From contig BOKV01000009.1 of NCBI GenBank assembly GCA_016861165.1, positions 1 through 64,000 on the forward strand: a DNA stretch of 64,000 bases, written 5' to 3'. The notes beneath the pieces were generated by a model. It made no database searches. It was not told the origin of the DNA and saw only the letters and a program-made list of their open reading frames with translations. Origin of the DNA: Alphaproteobacteria bacterium. GTDB taxonomy: Bacteria; Pseudomonadota; Alphaproteobacteria; Rhizobiales; Rhizobiaceae. How positions within the stretch are numbered: position 1 is the stretch's first letter; each line of letters starts with the position of its first letter. Shown piece by piece: positions 1 through 8,923 of the stretch. Position numbers and translations under genes: made by a program.

Positions 1-103
1 GGCCGCAATGGCGAGCCGGGGTCCATTTGTCCCCTCCGCGAGTCGAAACAGCACCGCGGCGCGACGGCGTTGACGCACCTGCTCACACGGACGGGCAGCC
101 GCC

Positions 104-352
104 TCAATGCTTCCTGGCCTGCACCAGAAAGGCGTCGATCTCGGTCTCGCCGAGCGAACGGGCCGCCTCGAGCCGGTGCATCCCCTCGACGAGCACATGG
201 CGCTTGCCGTCGTGGCGCACCAGGATCGGTATCTTCAGGCCGTTTTCGAGAATGTCCTCGGCGAGCGCCCGCACGGCGTCGGCGTCGAGCGCCCGGCGGC
301 GGGCAGCCGGGACGTAGATGTCGTCGATGGCAATTTTGTTGGCCCGGAGCAT
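104..352 (-). CDS. ParB/sulfiredoxin-fold small protein
   Basis: An 82-residue protein that is little more than one ParB-type N-terminal fold. Visible are an early I-x-V-P segment, a stretch like ParB box I (AVRALAEDILENGLKIPILV), and the following V-x-E-G-M-H-R-L-E-A motif, which fits the GEHRxxA nucleotide-binding box of ParB/Srx proteins. It lacks the helix-turn-helix and dimerisation domains of true chromosome-partition ParB, so a partition role is unlikely. Stand-alone copies of this fold are often of unknown function. It is transcribed away from the epimerase gene that starts at 499. Function not known. Confidence 0.75.
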   Translation of the reverse strand: MLRANKIAIDDIYVPAARRRALDADAVRALAEDILENGLKIPILVRHDGKRHVLVEGMHRLEAARSLGETEIDAFLVQARKH

Positions 353-449
353 GGTCTTTTTCCTCGCTGGCAGTCGCGGCGCCGTCGCCGGCCGCCCGGT
401 CTGTCTATCACGGCTGCGGCACCGGCGCCGCTTCCCCGGCCCCGCCCTT

Positions 450-471
450 CGTGCCAGTGTCGTGCCAGTGT
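450..471. repeat. Tandem 11-bp duplication upstream of the epimerase gene
   Basis: The unit CGTGCCAGTGT occurs twice back to back (450-460 and 461-471), ending 27 bases before the epimerase start. It lies in the gap shared with the divergent ParB-like gene. It may be simple slippage or a binding site; nothing more can be said. Confidence 0.5.
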
Positions 472-498
472 GGCCACCACGCCATTGCCCGGGACCCG

Positions 499-1485
499 AT
501 GCCGACCATCACCCTTTCAGCCCAGATCGAGAGCTGGCCGATCCGTGGCAGCTTCACCCTGTCGCGCGGCGCCAAGACCGAGGCGGTGGTGGTCGTCTGC
601 CGGCTGATGTGCGACGGCCGCCTCGGCCAGGGCGAATGCGTGCCCTATGCGCGCTATGGCGAGACGCCCGACAGCGTGATGGTCCAGATCGAGGCCGCCC
701 GCCACCTCGTCGAGAGCGGCGCCGGGCGCGCGCAGGTGCTGGCGGCGATGGCGCCGGGCGCGGCGCGCAACGCGATCGACTGCGCGCTGTGGGACCTCGA
801 GGCCAAGCTCAGCGGCCGGCGCGTCCATTCGCTCGTCTGCCGCACGCCGCCGCGCCCGCTCACCACCGCCTACACGATCAGTCTCGGCGAGCCCGAGGAG
901 ATGGCGGCGGCCGCGCGCGCCCATGCCAACTGGCCGGTGCTGAAGCTCAAGCTCGGCGGCGAGGGCGACGTGGACCGCATGCGGGCGGTGGCCGCCGTCG
1001 CGCCGGCGGCGCGCATCATCGCCGACGCCAATGAGAGCTGGAGCGAGGACAACCTGCACGCGCTGATGATGGCCGCGGCCGGCCAGCGCATCGCGCTGAT
1101 CGAGCAGCCGCTGCCGGCCGGCTGCGACGCGATGCTGGCCACCATCCCCCACCCCGTGCCGGTCTGCGCCGACGAGAGCGCCCACACCGCCGCCGACCTC
1201 GAGGGCCTGCGCGACCGCTACGATGCGGTCAACATCAAGCTCGACAAGGCCGGCGGCCTGAGCGAGGCGCTCGCCATGCGCGACCGCGCGCACGAATTCG
1301 GCTTTGCCGTCATGGTCGGCTGCATGGTCGCCACCTCGCTGTCGATGGCGCCGGCCGTGCTGGTGGCGCAGGAGGCGCAATATGTCGACCTCGACGGGGC
1401 GCACCTGCTCGCCCGCGACCGGCCGCATGGCCTGAGCTACTCGGCCTCGCTGGTCTCGCCGCCGCGGCCGGCGCTGTGGGGTTGA
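499..1485 (+). CDS. dgcA: Dipeptide epimerase / N-acetyl-D-glutamate racemase (enolase superfamily)
   Basis: A 328-residue enolase-superfamily enzyme of the muconate-lactonizing subgroup. The catalytic set is visible: the KxK acid/base pair (K149, K151 in LKLKLGG), metal ligands D176 (ADANES), E202 (IEQPLP) and D225 (ADES), and the second base K247 (NIKLDKAGG). That pattern fits L-Ala-D/L-Glu epimerases. The N-terminal GECVPYARYGET block resembles the alphaproteobacterial DgcA type, which racemises N-acetyl-D-glutamate; its usual partner DgcN is not next to it here, so substrate is open between the two. The start at 499 was chosen because homologous sequence begins there although the frame stays open further upstream. 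Its 3' end overlaps the convergent MFS gene by 49 bases. Confidence 0.8.
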   Translation: MPTITLSAQIESWPIRGSFTLSRGAKTEAVVVVCRLMCDGRLGQGECVPYARYGETPDSVMVQIEAARHLVESGAGRAQVLAAMAPGAARNAIDCALWDLEAKLSGRRVHSLVCRTPPRPLTTAYTISLGEPEEMAAAARAHANWPVLKLKLGGEGDVDRMRAVAAVAPAARIIADANESWSEDNLHALMMAAAGQRIALIEQPLPAGCDAMLATIPHPVPVCADESAHTAADLEGLRDRYDAVNIKLDKAGGLSEALAMRDRAHEFGFAVMVGCMVATSLSMAPAVLVAQEAQYVDLDGAHLLARDRPHGLSYSASLVSPPRPALWG

Positions 1486-2660
1486 GCCCCGCCCGCCGCC
1501 ACGACCAGCGCCAGCCCGGCCGCCGCCACCGCCGCCATGACGAGGAAACCCCAGGCGCCGAGCGCGCCGTAGAGCGGGCCGGCGGCGAAGACGGCCACCG
1601 CCATCGCCGCGCCGCCGACGACGAAGGCGGCGCCCTGCGCGGCGCCGAGACGCTCCTCGCCGACCGACTCGGCGAGGAAATGCATGGTGCCGAGATGGGT
1701 TGCGCCGAAACTCAGGCCGTGCATGGCCTGGAGCACGAAGAGGCCGGCGAGCCCGGGCTCGGCCGGCATCAGCGCCCAGCGCAATGTCGCCCCGGCCGCG
1801 CCGGCGACAAGCAGGTTGACGGCGCCGAGCCGTCCCATCAGCCGCCGCGAGAAGTGGAACAGCACCACCTCGGCCATCACCCCGGTCGCCCAAAGCGCGC
1901 CGATCTGCGTGCCCGAAAGGCCCGCCTTCTGCCAGTGGATCGAGCCGAAGCCGTAGATCAGCGCGTGGCTCGCCTGGACCAGGCCCGAGGCGACGATGAC
2001 GAGCAGGAAGCGGCGGCCGGCCATCAAACGCCATGGCGAGCCGAGCAGCACGGCCTCACGCGGGCGGCGCGGCGGGCCGATGCGCGGCAGCAGCGGCGCC
2101 AGCAGCGCCCCGGCGACGACGGCGCCGATCAGCACGGCGAGCAGCGTCTCGACATCGTAGCCGGCGAGCAGCGCGCCGCCGCCCAGATTGGCGACGATGA
2201 AGACCAGCGATCCCCACAGCCGCACGCGGCCATAGTCGATGCCGTAGCGGCGCACGCCCGACAGCGTCAGCGAATCGATGATCGGCACGATCGGATTGTT
2301 GAAGAAGGCGAACAATGCGGTGACGAGCAGGATCGCCCAGAAGCCGCCGGCGACGAGGTAGGCGAGAGCGGCGAGCGCCGACAGCGCGTAGAGCGCGATG
2401 ACGAGGTCGGCGCGCTCGCGGGCGCGGTCGGCGCGCGCGGCGAGCTGGGCGGAAGCGAGCACGCGCAGCACCAGCGGCAGCGCCAGCACCACCGAGATCT
2501 CGGTCGGCGACAGGCCGCGCGCCTCCAGCCACAGCGGGAAGAAGGGGAGTTGCAGCCCGGTGAAGAAGAACAACGCCGAATAGACGAGCGCGATGCGGGC
2601 GCCGAAGGCGAACGGCGCCGCCGCCCGGTCGGAGGCCTGCGGCGGCGCCGGCGCACTCAT
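1437..2660 (-). CDS. MFS transporter (HcaT/PPP-like)
   Basis: A 407-residue inner-membrane protein with about twelve hydrophobic segments. The first segment reads ALVYSALFFFTGLQLPFFPLWL, with the loop GLSPTEIS, which resembles the 3-phenylpropionate/nucleoside-proton symporter branch of the major facilitator superfamily (MFS_1_like). Substrate unknown. The start codon overlaps the stop of the upstream dehydratase (2657-2660), so the two are probably translationally coupled, hinting at transport or export of an amino or keto acid. The 3' end runs into the convergent epimerase gene. Confidence 0.8.
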   Translation of the reverse strand: MSAPAPPQASDRAAAPFAFGARIALVYSALFFFTGLQLPFFPLWLEARGLSPTEISVVLALPLVLRVLASAQLAARADRARERADLVIALYALSALAALAYLVAGGFWAILLVTALFAFFNNPIVPIIDSLTLSGVRRYGIDYGRVRLWGSLVFIVANLGGGALLAGYDVETLLAVLIGAVVAGALLAPLLPRIGPPRRPREAVLLGSPWRLMAGRRFLLVIVASGLVQASHALIYGFGSIHWQKAGLSGTQIGALWATGVMAEVVLFHFSRRLMGRLGAVNLLVAGAAGATLRWALMPAEPGLAGLFVLQAMHGLSFGATHLGTMHFLAESVGEERLGAAQGAAFVVGGAAMAVAVFAAGPLYGALGAWGFLVMAAVAAAGLALVVAAGGAQPHSAGRGGETSEAE

Positions 2661-3637
2661 CCGGCGGCGCCGATCGCGCGGGCAAAAAGCGTTGCGTCGA
2701 CATTGCCGCCCGACAGCACGCAGGCGATGGTCTCGCCGGCGAAGCGGCCGTCGGCGGCAAGCAGTGCCGCCAGCGCCACCGCGCCGCCCGGCTCGACGAC
2801 GAGCTTCAGTTCCTCGAACGCGAAGCGCATGGCGGCGAAGGCCTGCGCGTCGCTCACCGTCAGGCCGCTGACGCCGTGGGCGCGGTTGATGGCGAAGGCG
2901 ATCTCACCGGGGATCGGCGCCATCAGCGCGTCACAGGCCGAGCCCGACTGGCGCGCATTGGCGAGGCGCCTGCCGGTTTCCAGCGAACGGCGCTGGTCGT
3001 CGAAGCCCTCCGGCTCGACGCAGTTGACCTGGGTCCGCGGGAAGCGGTCATGAATGGCAAGCGTCACGCCGGCCGTCAGCCCGCCGCCACCCGCCGGCAC
3101 CAGCAGGCGTTCAGGGACGGCGCCGGCTTCATCCATCTGCTCGGCGATCTCGAGCCCGCAGGTACCCTGCCCGGCGACCACGAGCGGGTTGTCGTAAGGG
3201 TGGATGAACACCGCGCCCCGGTCCGCCGTCACCTTGTGGCCGATCGCCTCGCGATCCTCATTGGCGCGATCGTAGAAGACGATCTCGGCGCCCGAGCGGC
3301 GGGTGCGGGCGATCTTGGTCTGCGGCGCGTCGGACGGCATGACGATGGTGGCACCGACGCCGAGCCGGCGGGCGGCCTCGGCGACGCCCTGGCCGTGATT
3401 GCCCGACGAGGTCGCCACGACATGCGCCAGTTCGCCCTGCTCCTGCAGCGCCAGAATGGTGTTGCAGGCGCCGCGAAACTTGAAGGTGCCGGTCACCTGC
3501 AGGCATTCCGGCTTGACGAACACGGTGGCACCGGTCGCCGCGTCGAGGATGTGCGAGCGGACGAGCGGCGTACGCACCGCCTTGCCGGCGAGCCGCTTGG
3601 CGGCCCGCGTGATGTCGGCGATATCGGGGATATGCAT
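2657..3637 (-). CDS. Threonine/serine dehydratase (PLP fold type II)
   Basis: A 326-residue PLP enzyme that should deaminate threonine or serine to a 2-keto acid. The PLP lysine is K53 in TFKFRGA, followed by the substrate loop SSGNHGQG and the phosphate-binding glycine run PAGGGGL near residue 180; the C-terminal LSGGNVD motif is also typical. There is no C-terminal ACT domain, so it is the short catabolic or biosynthetic-like form without the IlvA regulatory part. Start at 3637 chosen over an upstream in-frame ATG at 3694 because the fold begins at IPDIADI. Overlaps the MFS gene by four bases. Confidence 0.85.
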   Translation of the reverse strand: MHIPDIADITRAAKRLAGKAVRTPLVRSHILDAATGATVFVKPECLQVTGTFKFRGACNTILALQEQGELAHVVATSSGNHGQGVAEAARRLGVGATIVMPSDAPQTKIARTRRSGAEIVFYDRANEDREAIGHKVTADRGAVFIHPYDNPLVVAGQGTCGLEIAEQMDEAGAVPERLLVPAGGGGLTAGVTLAIHDRFPRTQVNCVEPEGFDDQRRSLETGRRLANARQSGSACDALMAPIPGEIAFAINRAHGVSGLTVSDAQAFAAMRFAFEELKLVVEPGGAVALAALLAADGRFAGETIACVLSGGNVDATLFARAIGAAG

Positions 3638-3712
3638 GATGGCCTCGGTCGGATCGTGACGCAGACTGATCCGACATTCTCTGTCCGCATGCAAGCGGGC
3701 AGCGGCCCGCGA

Positions 3713-4735
3713 TCAGCTCGTCACGGCCCGCACCGGCGTGCCGGCCGCGAGGAAGATGCGGGCGCACTCCTCCCAGGTGAAACGGGCCGCCCGCGCCAGC
3801 GCGGCCCGGCGCGGGATGGCGAGGGCGGCGAGCGCGGCGCGGCGCAGGTCGGTGTCGAGCACGCCGGCGCCGCTGCCATCGATCACGTCGAGCGGACCCG
3901 GCACCGGAAAGGCGGCGACCGGCAGGCCGCTCGCCAGCGCTTCGAGCAGCACGTTGCCGAAGGTGTCGGTCAGGCTCGGGAACACGAAGACGTCGGCGGC
4001 GGCATAGCACCTGGCCAGATCCTCGCCGAAGCGCGGGCCGAGGAAGCGTGCCTGCGGATAGCGCTTCTGGAGCGCCCGGCGCGCCGGCCCGTCGCCGACG
4101 ACGACCTTGCTGCCGGGCAGGTCGAGGTCGAGGAAGGCCTCCAAGTTCTTCTCCACCGCCAGCCGGCCGACATTGAGGAAGACCGGACGCTCGAAGTGGA
4201 ATTCGCCGCCGAGCTCGTCGGGCGGGCGCGGGTGGAACAGGCCATGGTCGACGCCGCGCGTCCAGGCGACGAGGTGCTCGAAGCCGCGGGCGGCGAGGTC
4301 GGCGCGGATGCTGGCGGTGGCGACCAGGCAGGCGCTGCCGGCATTGTGGAAGCGGCGCAGCCACGCATAGGACAGGGCGACCGGTACCGGCAGGCGGGCG
4401 CGCAGATACTCAGGGAAGCGCGTGTGGTAGCTGGTGGTGAAGGCAAGCCCGAGGCGCAGGCAGGCGCGCCGGGCGGCGAAGCCGACCGGTCCCTCGGTGG
4501 CGATGTGAACATGGTCGGGCGCGAACGCCTCGATGCGCCGGCTCAGCATTCCCGGCGTCGCCAGCGACAGTGGGATTTCCGGGTAGCTCGGCATCGGCAA
4601 GGTGAGGAAAACCGAGGGCGTCACCAGCTCGACCGCGTGGCCGAGCCGTTCCAGTTCGGCCGCCAGATGTTCGAGCGTGCGCACGACGCCGTTGACCTGG
4701 GGGCGCCAGGCGTCGGTGGCGATCATGATCCGCAT
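3713..4735 (-). CDS. GT4 glycosyltransferase, probable lipid glycosyltransferase (Agt-like)
   Basis: A 340-residue GT-B fold glycosyltransferase of family 4. The N-terminal Rossmann half starts RIMIATDAWRPQVNGVVRTL with the GG-loop replaced by NGV. The C-terminal half has the VGRLAVEKN donor motif and the E-x7-E region (FPSLTDTFGNVLLEALASG). In many marine and soil proteobacteria a glycosyltransferase called Agt sits beside the phospholipase PlcP and converts the released diacylglycerol into glycolipids when phosphate is short. Here the gene follows the PlcP-like gene with a six-base gap, so both probably share the Pho-box promoter near 5611. The sugar donor cannot be read. A GDP-mannose-dependent MgtA-like enzyme is the alternative. 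Confidence 0.8.
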   Translation of the reverse strand: MRIMIATDAWRPQVNGVVRTLEHLAAELERLGHAVELVTPSVFLTLPMPSYPEIPLSLATPGMLSRRIEAFAPDHVHIATEGPVGFAARRACLRLGLAFTTSYHTRFPEYLRARLPVPVALSYAWLRRFHNAGSACLVATASIRADLAARGFEHLVAWTRGVDHGLFHPRPPDELGGEFHFERPVFLNVGRLAVEKNLEAFLDLDLPGSKVVVGDGPARRALQKRYPQARFLGPRFGEDLARCYAAADVFVFPSLTDTFGNVLLEALASGLPVAAFPVPGPLDVIDGSGAGVLDTDLRRAALAALAIPRRAALARAARFTWEECARIFLAAGTPVRAVTS

Positions 4736-4741
4736 CGCGGG

Positions 4742-5563
4742 TCAGGCGGCCCGCGCCGGCTGGCGACCGGCCTTGGCTGGCTGCCGCCTCTCGTTGCCGC
4801 GCGCTCGTTGCTGGCGGCCGCGCGCCACCTGCGCCCAGTCGATCAGGCGCAGGCTGCCGTCATGCTCCTCGACGACGGCCGTGCAGCTTTCAACCCAGTC
4901 GCCCGAATTGATGTACTGGATGCCCTCGCGCTCGCCGATTACCGCGTGGTGGATGTGGCCGCAGACGACGCCATGGGCGCCGACGCGGCGCGCCTCGGTG
5001 GCGAGCGCCGCCTCGAAGGTACCAATGAAGTTGACCGCGTTCTTAACCCTGAGCTTGGCCCATTTCGACAGCGACCAGTAGGGAAAGCCCAGCCCGCGCC
5101 GCAGGCGGTTGACCAGGGTGTTGACGTTGAGCGCCGACACGTAGGCCCAGTCGCCGAAATGGGCGAGCCAGCGGGCGTGACGAACCACCACGTCGAACTG
5201 GTCGCCATGGATGACAAGCAGACGGCGGCCGTCGGCCGTCTCGTGCAATGCGGCGTCGCGGACCTCGACGCCGCCGAAATGGGAGCCCAGATAGTCGCGC
5301 AGAAATTCGTCGTGATTGCCGGGAACGTAGACGATGCGGGCACCCTTGCGGCCCTTGCGCAGCAGTTTCTGGACGACGTCGTTGTGCGCCTGCGGCCAGT
5401 ACCAGCTGCGCTTCAGGCGCCAGCCGTCGACGATGTCGCCGACGAGGTAGATGGTCTCGGCGTCATGCTCGCGCAGGAAATCGATCAGCATGTCGGCCTG
5501 GCATCCGGCGGTGCCGAGATGGATGTCCGACAGGAACAAGGTGCGGAAATGCTTGGGCTTCAT
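4742..5563 (-). CDS. plcP: PlcP-like phospholipase C (calcineurin-type phosphoesterase)
   Basis: A 273-residue metallophosphoesterase. All metal motifs are present: D13-x-H15 (SDIHLG), GDIVDGW near 42-48, GNHDE near 82-86, HGDQFD near 118 and GHIHH near 205. Such proteins are usually annotated as UDP-2,3-diacylglucosamine diphosphatase (LpxH-like). In Sinorhizobium meliloti a protein of this kind, PlcP, is the phosphate-starvation phospholipase C that turns phosphatidylcholine and related lipids into diacylglycerol. The Pho box upstream and the glycosyltransferase downstream favour the PlcP role. The C-terminal 30 residues are Arg/Gln/Ala-rich and look unstructured. LpxH activity remains the alternative. 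Confidence 0.75.
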   Translation of the reverse strand: MKPKHFRTLFLSDIHLGTAGCQADMLIDFLREHDAETIYLVGDIVDGWRLKRSWYWPQAHNDVVQKLLRKGRKGARIVYVPGNHDEFLRDYLGSHFGGVEVRDAALHETADGRRLLVIHGDQFDVVVRHARWLAHFGDWAYVSALNVNTLVNRLRRGLGFPYWSLSKWAKLRVKNAVNFIGTFEAALATEARRVGAHGVVCGHIHHAVIGEREGIQYINSGDWVESCTAVVEEHDGSLRLIDWAQVARGRQQRARGNERRQPAKAGRQPARAA

Positions 5564-5596
5564 CGCGCCGCCTCGGGCTGACTTGCTGCCCCGGCA

Positions 5597-5628
5597 GAAA
5601 TACGATTCACGTTACAGCCTTGTGACGG
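5597..5628 (-). promoter_or_regulatory. Pho box and -10 element of the plcP-glycosyltransferase operon
   Basis: On the minus strand the sequence CCGTCAC-AAGG-CTGTAAC (5628 to 5611) matches the PhoB box layout of two 7-mers separated by four bases (consensus CTGTCAT-N4-CTGTCAY), with 5 and 6 of 7 positions agreeing. Eight bases downstream is TATTTC (5602 to 5597), usable as a -10. The box is 48 bases from the start codon at 5563. PhoB-type activation under phosphate limitation is inferred. Confidence 0.75.
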
Positions 5629-5701
5629 CGCGGCCTTTGGCCTCAAATGGCGCGGACCGCGCCGACCCTGAAGGGGACGGCGGACCAAAGGGGGAGCGGC
5701 T

Positions 5702-6481
5702 ATGGATCTCGGAATCAGCGGCAGGAAGGCGATCGTGTGCGCGTCGAGCCGCGGCCTCGGCAAGGGTTGCGCGCTCAATCTGGCGCGGGCCGGCTGCGCG
5801 GTGATCGTCAACGGCCGCGATGAGGCGGTGACGCGGGCGACGGCCGAGGAGATCGCGCGGGCGACCGGCGCCACCGTCACCGCCATCGCCGCCGATGTGT
5901 CGACGCCGGAGGGGCAGGCCGCCCTGTTCGCGGCCTGCCCCGCGCCCGACATCCTGGTCAACAACAATGCCGGCCCGCCCCGGCGCGACTACCGTGAACT
6001 GAGCCGCGCCGACATCCTCCAAGGGGTGATCCAGAACATGGTGACGCCGATCGAGCTGATCCAGAAGGTCGCCGACGGCATGGCGGCGCGACGGTTCGGG
6101 CGCATCGTCAACATCACGTCGCTGTCGGTCTACAACGCCGTCGCCGGCCTCGACCTGTCATCGGGCGCGCGCGCGGGCCTGACCGCCTTTCTCGCCGGCG
6201 TCGCCCGCACCTATGCCAGCGACAATGTGACCATCAACAACATCCTGCCCGGCAAGATGGATACCGACCGCCTGCGCTCGGGGCTCTCCTTCACGGCCGA
6301 ACGCCTCGACATTTCGCCGGACGAGGCGATGCGCCGCGAGATCGCCACCATTCCCGCCGGCAGGCTCGGCACCGCCGACGAGTTCGGGGCGCTCTGCGCC
6401 TTCCTGTGCTCGGTCCATGCCGGCTACATCACCGGACGCAATTTCCTCGTTGACGGCGGTCTCAACCCGAGCGCTTTTTGA
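5702..6481 (+). CDS. SDR-family oxidoreductase with atypical active site
   Basis: A 259-residue short-chain dehydrogenase/reductase. The cofactor region is SSRGLGKG (in place of the usual TGxxxGxG), followed by NNNAG near 81-85 and the catalytic-Ser region NITSLSVYNAV. Where classical members carry YxxxK, this protein reads DLSSGARAG, so both the catalytic tyrosine and lysine appear to be replaced, as in a known FabG-like subgroup lacking that tyrosine. The C-terminal FLVDGGLNPS is typical. It ends three bases before maeB, so the two are probably cotranscribed. Substrate unknown. Confidence 0.8.
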   Translation: MDLGISGRKAIVCASSRGLGKGCALNLARAGCAVIVNGRDEAVTRATAEEIARATGATVTAIAADVSTPEGQAALFAACPAPDILVNNNAGPPRRDYRELSRADILQGVIQNMVTPIELIQKVADGMAARRFGRIVNITSLSVYNAVAGLDLSSGARAGLTAFLAGVARTYASDNVTINNILPGKMDTDRLRSGLSFTAERLDISPDEAMRREIATIPAGRLGTADEFGALCAFLCSVHAGYITGRNFLVDGGLNPSAF

Positions 6482-6484
6482 ACC

Positions 6485-8848
6485 ATGAACGAGTCGCGCA
6501 AGACGCCAGAGGCCGGTCCGACCGGCGCCTATCAACCGGCCAACGAACTTGAGGCCGGCGCCCTGCACTATCACCGCTTTCCGCAACCGGGAAAGCTGGC
6601 GGTCTCGGCCACCAAACCGCTCGGCAACCAGCGTGACCTGGCGCTCGCCTACTCGCCCGGCGTGGCGGCGCCGTGCCTGGCGATCGCCGCCGATCCGCGC
6701 GAGGCGGCCGCCTACACCGCGCGCGCCAACCTTGTCGCGGTCATCTCGAACGGCACGGCCGTGCTCGGGCTCGGCAATATCGGCCCGCTGGCGGCAAAGC
6801 CGGTCATGGAGGGCAAGGCGGTCCTGTTCAAGAAATTCGCCGGCATCGACGTTTTCGATGTCGAGGTCGCCGAGAACGATGTGGAACGCTTCTGCGACGT
6901 CGTCGCCGCGCTGGAGCCGACCTTCGGCGGCATCAATCTGGAGGACATCAAGGCGCCGGAATGCTTCGAGATCGAGCGCTGCCTGCGCGAGCGCATGCAC
7001 ATCCCGGTCTTCCATGACGACCAGCACGGCACCGCCATCATCGTCGCCGCCGCCGTGCGCAACGGGCTTGAGTTCGCGGGCAAGTCGATCGCCGACGTCA
7101 AGATCGTCACGTCCGGCGCCGGCGCGGCGGCGCTCGCCTGCCTCAATCTGCTGGTGGCGCTCGGCGCCCGGCATGAGAACATCTGGGTCAGCGATCTCGA
7201 AGGTGTCGTTCATGTCGGACGCGAGAAGCTGATGGACGCCTACAAGGCGCCGTTCGCCAAGGAGACCGACAAGCGCCGTTTGGGCGAGGTCATCGACGGC
7301 GCCGACGTGTTCCTTGGCCTGTCGGCCGGCGGGGTGCTGAAGCCGGACATGGTGGCGCGCATGGCCGACCGCCCGATCATCCTGGCGCTCGCCAACCCGA
7401 CGCCGGAGATCATGCCCGATCTGGCGCGTCAGGCCCGGGCCGACGCCATGATCTGCACCGGGCGCTCGGACTTTCCCAACCAGGTCAACAACGTCCTGTG
7501 CTTTCCCTACATCTTCCGCGGCGCGCTCGACGTCGGCGCCACCACGATCAACGAGGCCATGAAGCTCGCCGCCGTCGAGGCCATCGCCGGCCTTGCCCAT
7601 GAGGAGCCGTCGGATGTCGCCGCGCGCGCCTATGGCGGCGAGACGCCGATATTCGGGCCCGAATACCTGATCCCCTCGCCCTTCGACCAGCGGCTGATCC
7701 TGCGCATCGCCCCGGCCGTCGCCCGCGCCGCGATGGAAAGCGGCGTGGCGACGCGGCCGATCGAGGACTTCGAGGCCTATCTCGACCGGCTCAACCGCTT
7801 CGTCTTTCGCTCCGGCCTGATGATGAAGCCGGTGATCGAGAAGGCGCGCCAGTCGCGCCAGCGCGTCATCTATGCCGATGGCGAGGACGAACGGGTATTG
7901 CGCGCCACCCAGATCGCCGTCGAGGACGGCATCTGCCAGCCGATCCTGATCGGCCGACCCGAGGTCGTCGAAAACCGCCTGCGCCGCTACGGGCTGAGGG
8001 TGCGCCCGGGTCACGATTTCGAACTCGTCAACCCGCAGAAGGATGACCGCTACCGCGCCTATGTCGACCTCATGCTGGAGCGCACCGGCAGGCGCGGCAT
8101 CACGCCCCAGGCGGCGCGCACCATCGTGCGGTCAAGCACGACGGTCATCGGCGCGCTGGCCGTCGAGCGCGGTGACGCCGACGCCATGCTGTGCGGGCTG
8201 GACGGCCGCTTCATGCGGCATCTGGGCTATGTCGAGATGATCGTCGGCAAGGCGCCCGGCGTCCACGCCCTGTCCGGCCTGTCGATCCTCATCACCCAGT
8301 CGGGTGCGATCTTCATGACGGACACCTATGTCACCGACGATCCGACGGCCGAGGAGATCGCCGAGATGACCGTGCTGGCGGCGGCCGAGATCGCCCGTTT
8401 CGGCATCACGCCGCGCGCCGCGCTGCTCTCGGCCTCCGATTTCGGCTCGCGCAACAGCGAGTCGGCGCTAAAGATGCGCCGCGCGGCCGAAATCCTGTTC
8501 CGCGACCACCCCGAACTGGAGGTCGATGGCGAGATGCACGGCGATTCGGCGCTGTCGGAGGCGATCCGCGAGCGCGTGCTGCCATCCTCGCGGCTGAAGG
8601 GCCAGGCCAACCTGCTGGTGTTCCCCAACCTCGATGCGGCCAACATCACGCTCAACGTCGTCAAGCAGATGACCGACGGCCTGCATGTCGGACCGATCCT
8701 GATCGGCACCGCCAGACCGGTGCACGTGCTGACCCCGTCGGTGACCTCGCGCGGCGTGTTCAACATGAGCGCGCTGGCCGCCGTCGAGGCGATGCAGTTG
8801 GGGCAGTCCTCGCCCGCGCCGGCGGGCGGGGTGGCGAAGCGGCGCTGA
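6485..8848 (+). CDS. maeB: NADP-dependent malic enzyme with phosphotransacetylase-like C-terminus
   Basis: A 787-residue enzyme of the MaeB/Tme/Dme class: oxidative decarboxylation of malate to pyruvate, giving NAD(P)H in the cytoplasm. The N-terminal malic domain covers about 20-160 ([25 protein letters not shown]), the NAD-binding domain about 165-420 ([11 protein letters not shown]), and from about 440 to 770 there is a phosphate acetyl/butyryltransferase-like domain ([12 protein letters not shown]). That domain is regulatory rather than catalytic in characterised homologues. Length is normal for the family. NAD versus NADP preference cannot be read with certainty. It follows the SDR with a three-base gap. 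Confidence 0.93.
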   Translation: MNESRKTPEAGPTGAYQPANELEAGALHYHRFPQPGKLAVSATKPLGNQRDLALAYSPGVAAPCLAIAADPREAAAYTARANLVAVISNGTAVLGLGNIGPLAAKPVMEGKAVLFKKFAGIDVFDVEVAENDVERFCDVVAALEPTFGGINLEDIKAPECFEIERCLRERMHIPVFHDDQHGTAIIVAAAVRNGLEFAGKSIADVKIVTSGAGAAALACLNLLVALGARHENIWVSDLEGVVHVGREKLMDAYKAPFAKETDKRRLGEVIDGADVFLGLSAGGVLKPDMVARMADRPIILALANPTPEIMPDLARQARADAMICTGRSDFPNQVNNVLCFPYIFRGALDVGATTINEAMKLAAVEAIAGLAHEEPSDVAARAYGGETPIFGPEYLIPSPFDQRLILRIAPAVARAAMESGVATRPIEDFEAYLDRLNRFVFRSGLMMKPVIEKARQSRQRVIYADGEDERVLRATQIAVEDGICQPILIGRPEVVENRLRRYGLRVRPGHDFELVNPQKDDRYRAYVDLMLERTGRRGITPQAARTIVRSSTTVIGALAVERGDADAMLCGLDGRFMRHLGYVEMIVGKAPGVHALSGLSILITQSGAIFMTDTYVTDDPTAEEIAEMTVLAAAEIARFGITPRAALLSASDFGSRNSESALKMRRAAEILFRDHPELEVDGEMHGDSALSEAIRERVLPSSRLKGQANLLVFPNLDAANITLNVVKQMTDGLHVGPILIGTARPVHVLTPSVTSRGVFNMSALAAVEAMQLGQSSPAPAGGVAKRR

Positions 8849-8923
8849 ATCGTCATATTTGATGTCTAGAGGCGTTGGAGGATTAGCCGCCCGGCGGATG
8901 CGGGCCACCAGCAATCGGGACCG

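Noticed and set aside
2876..5581. A 901-codon open frame on the plus strand
   Set aside because: It is antisense to the dehydratase, glycosyltransferase and plcP genes, which have clear families; the frame is open only because of high GC. The same holds for long antisense frames at 517-2034, 6158-8014, 17448-19106, 31093-33522, 38074-40008, 43677-45404, 52374-54404 and 62403-63848.
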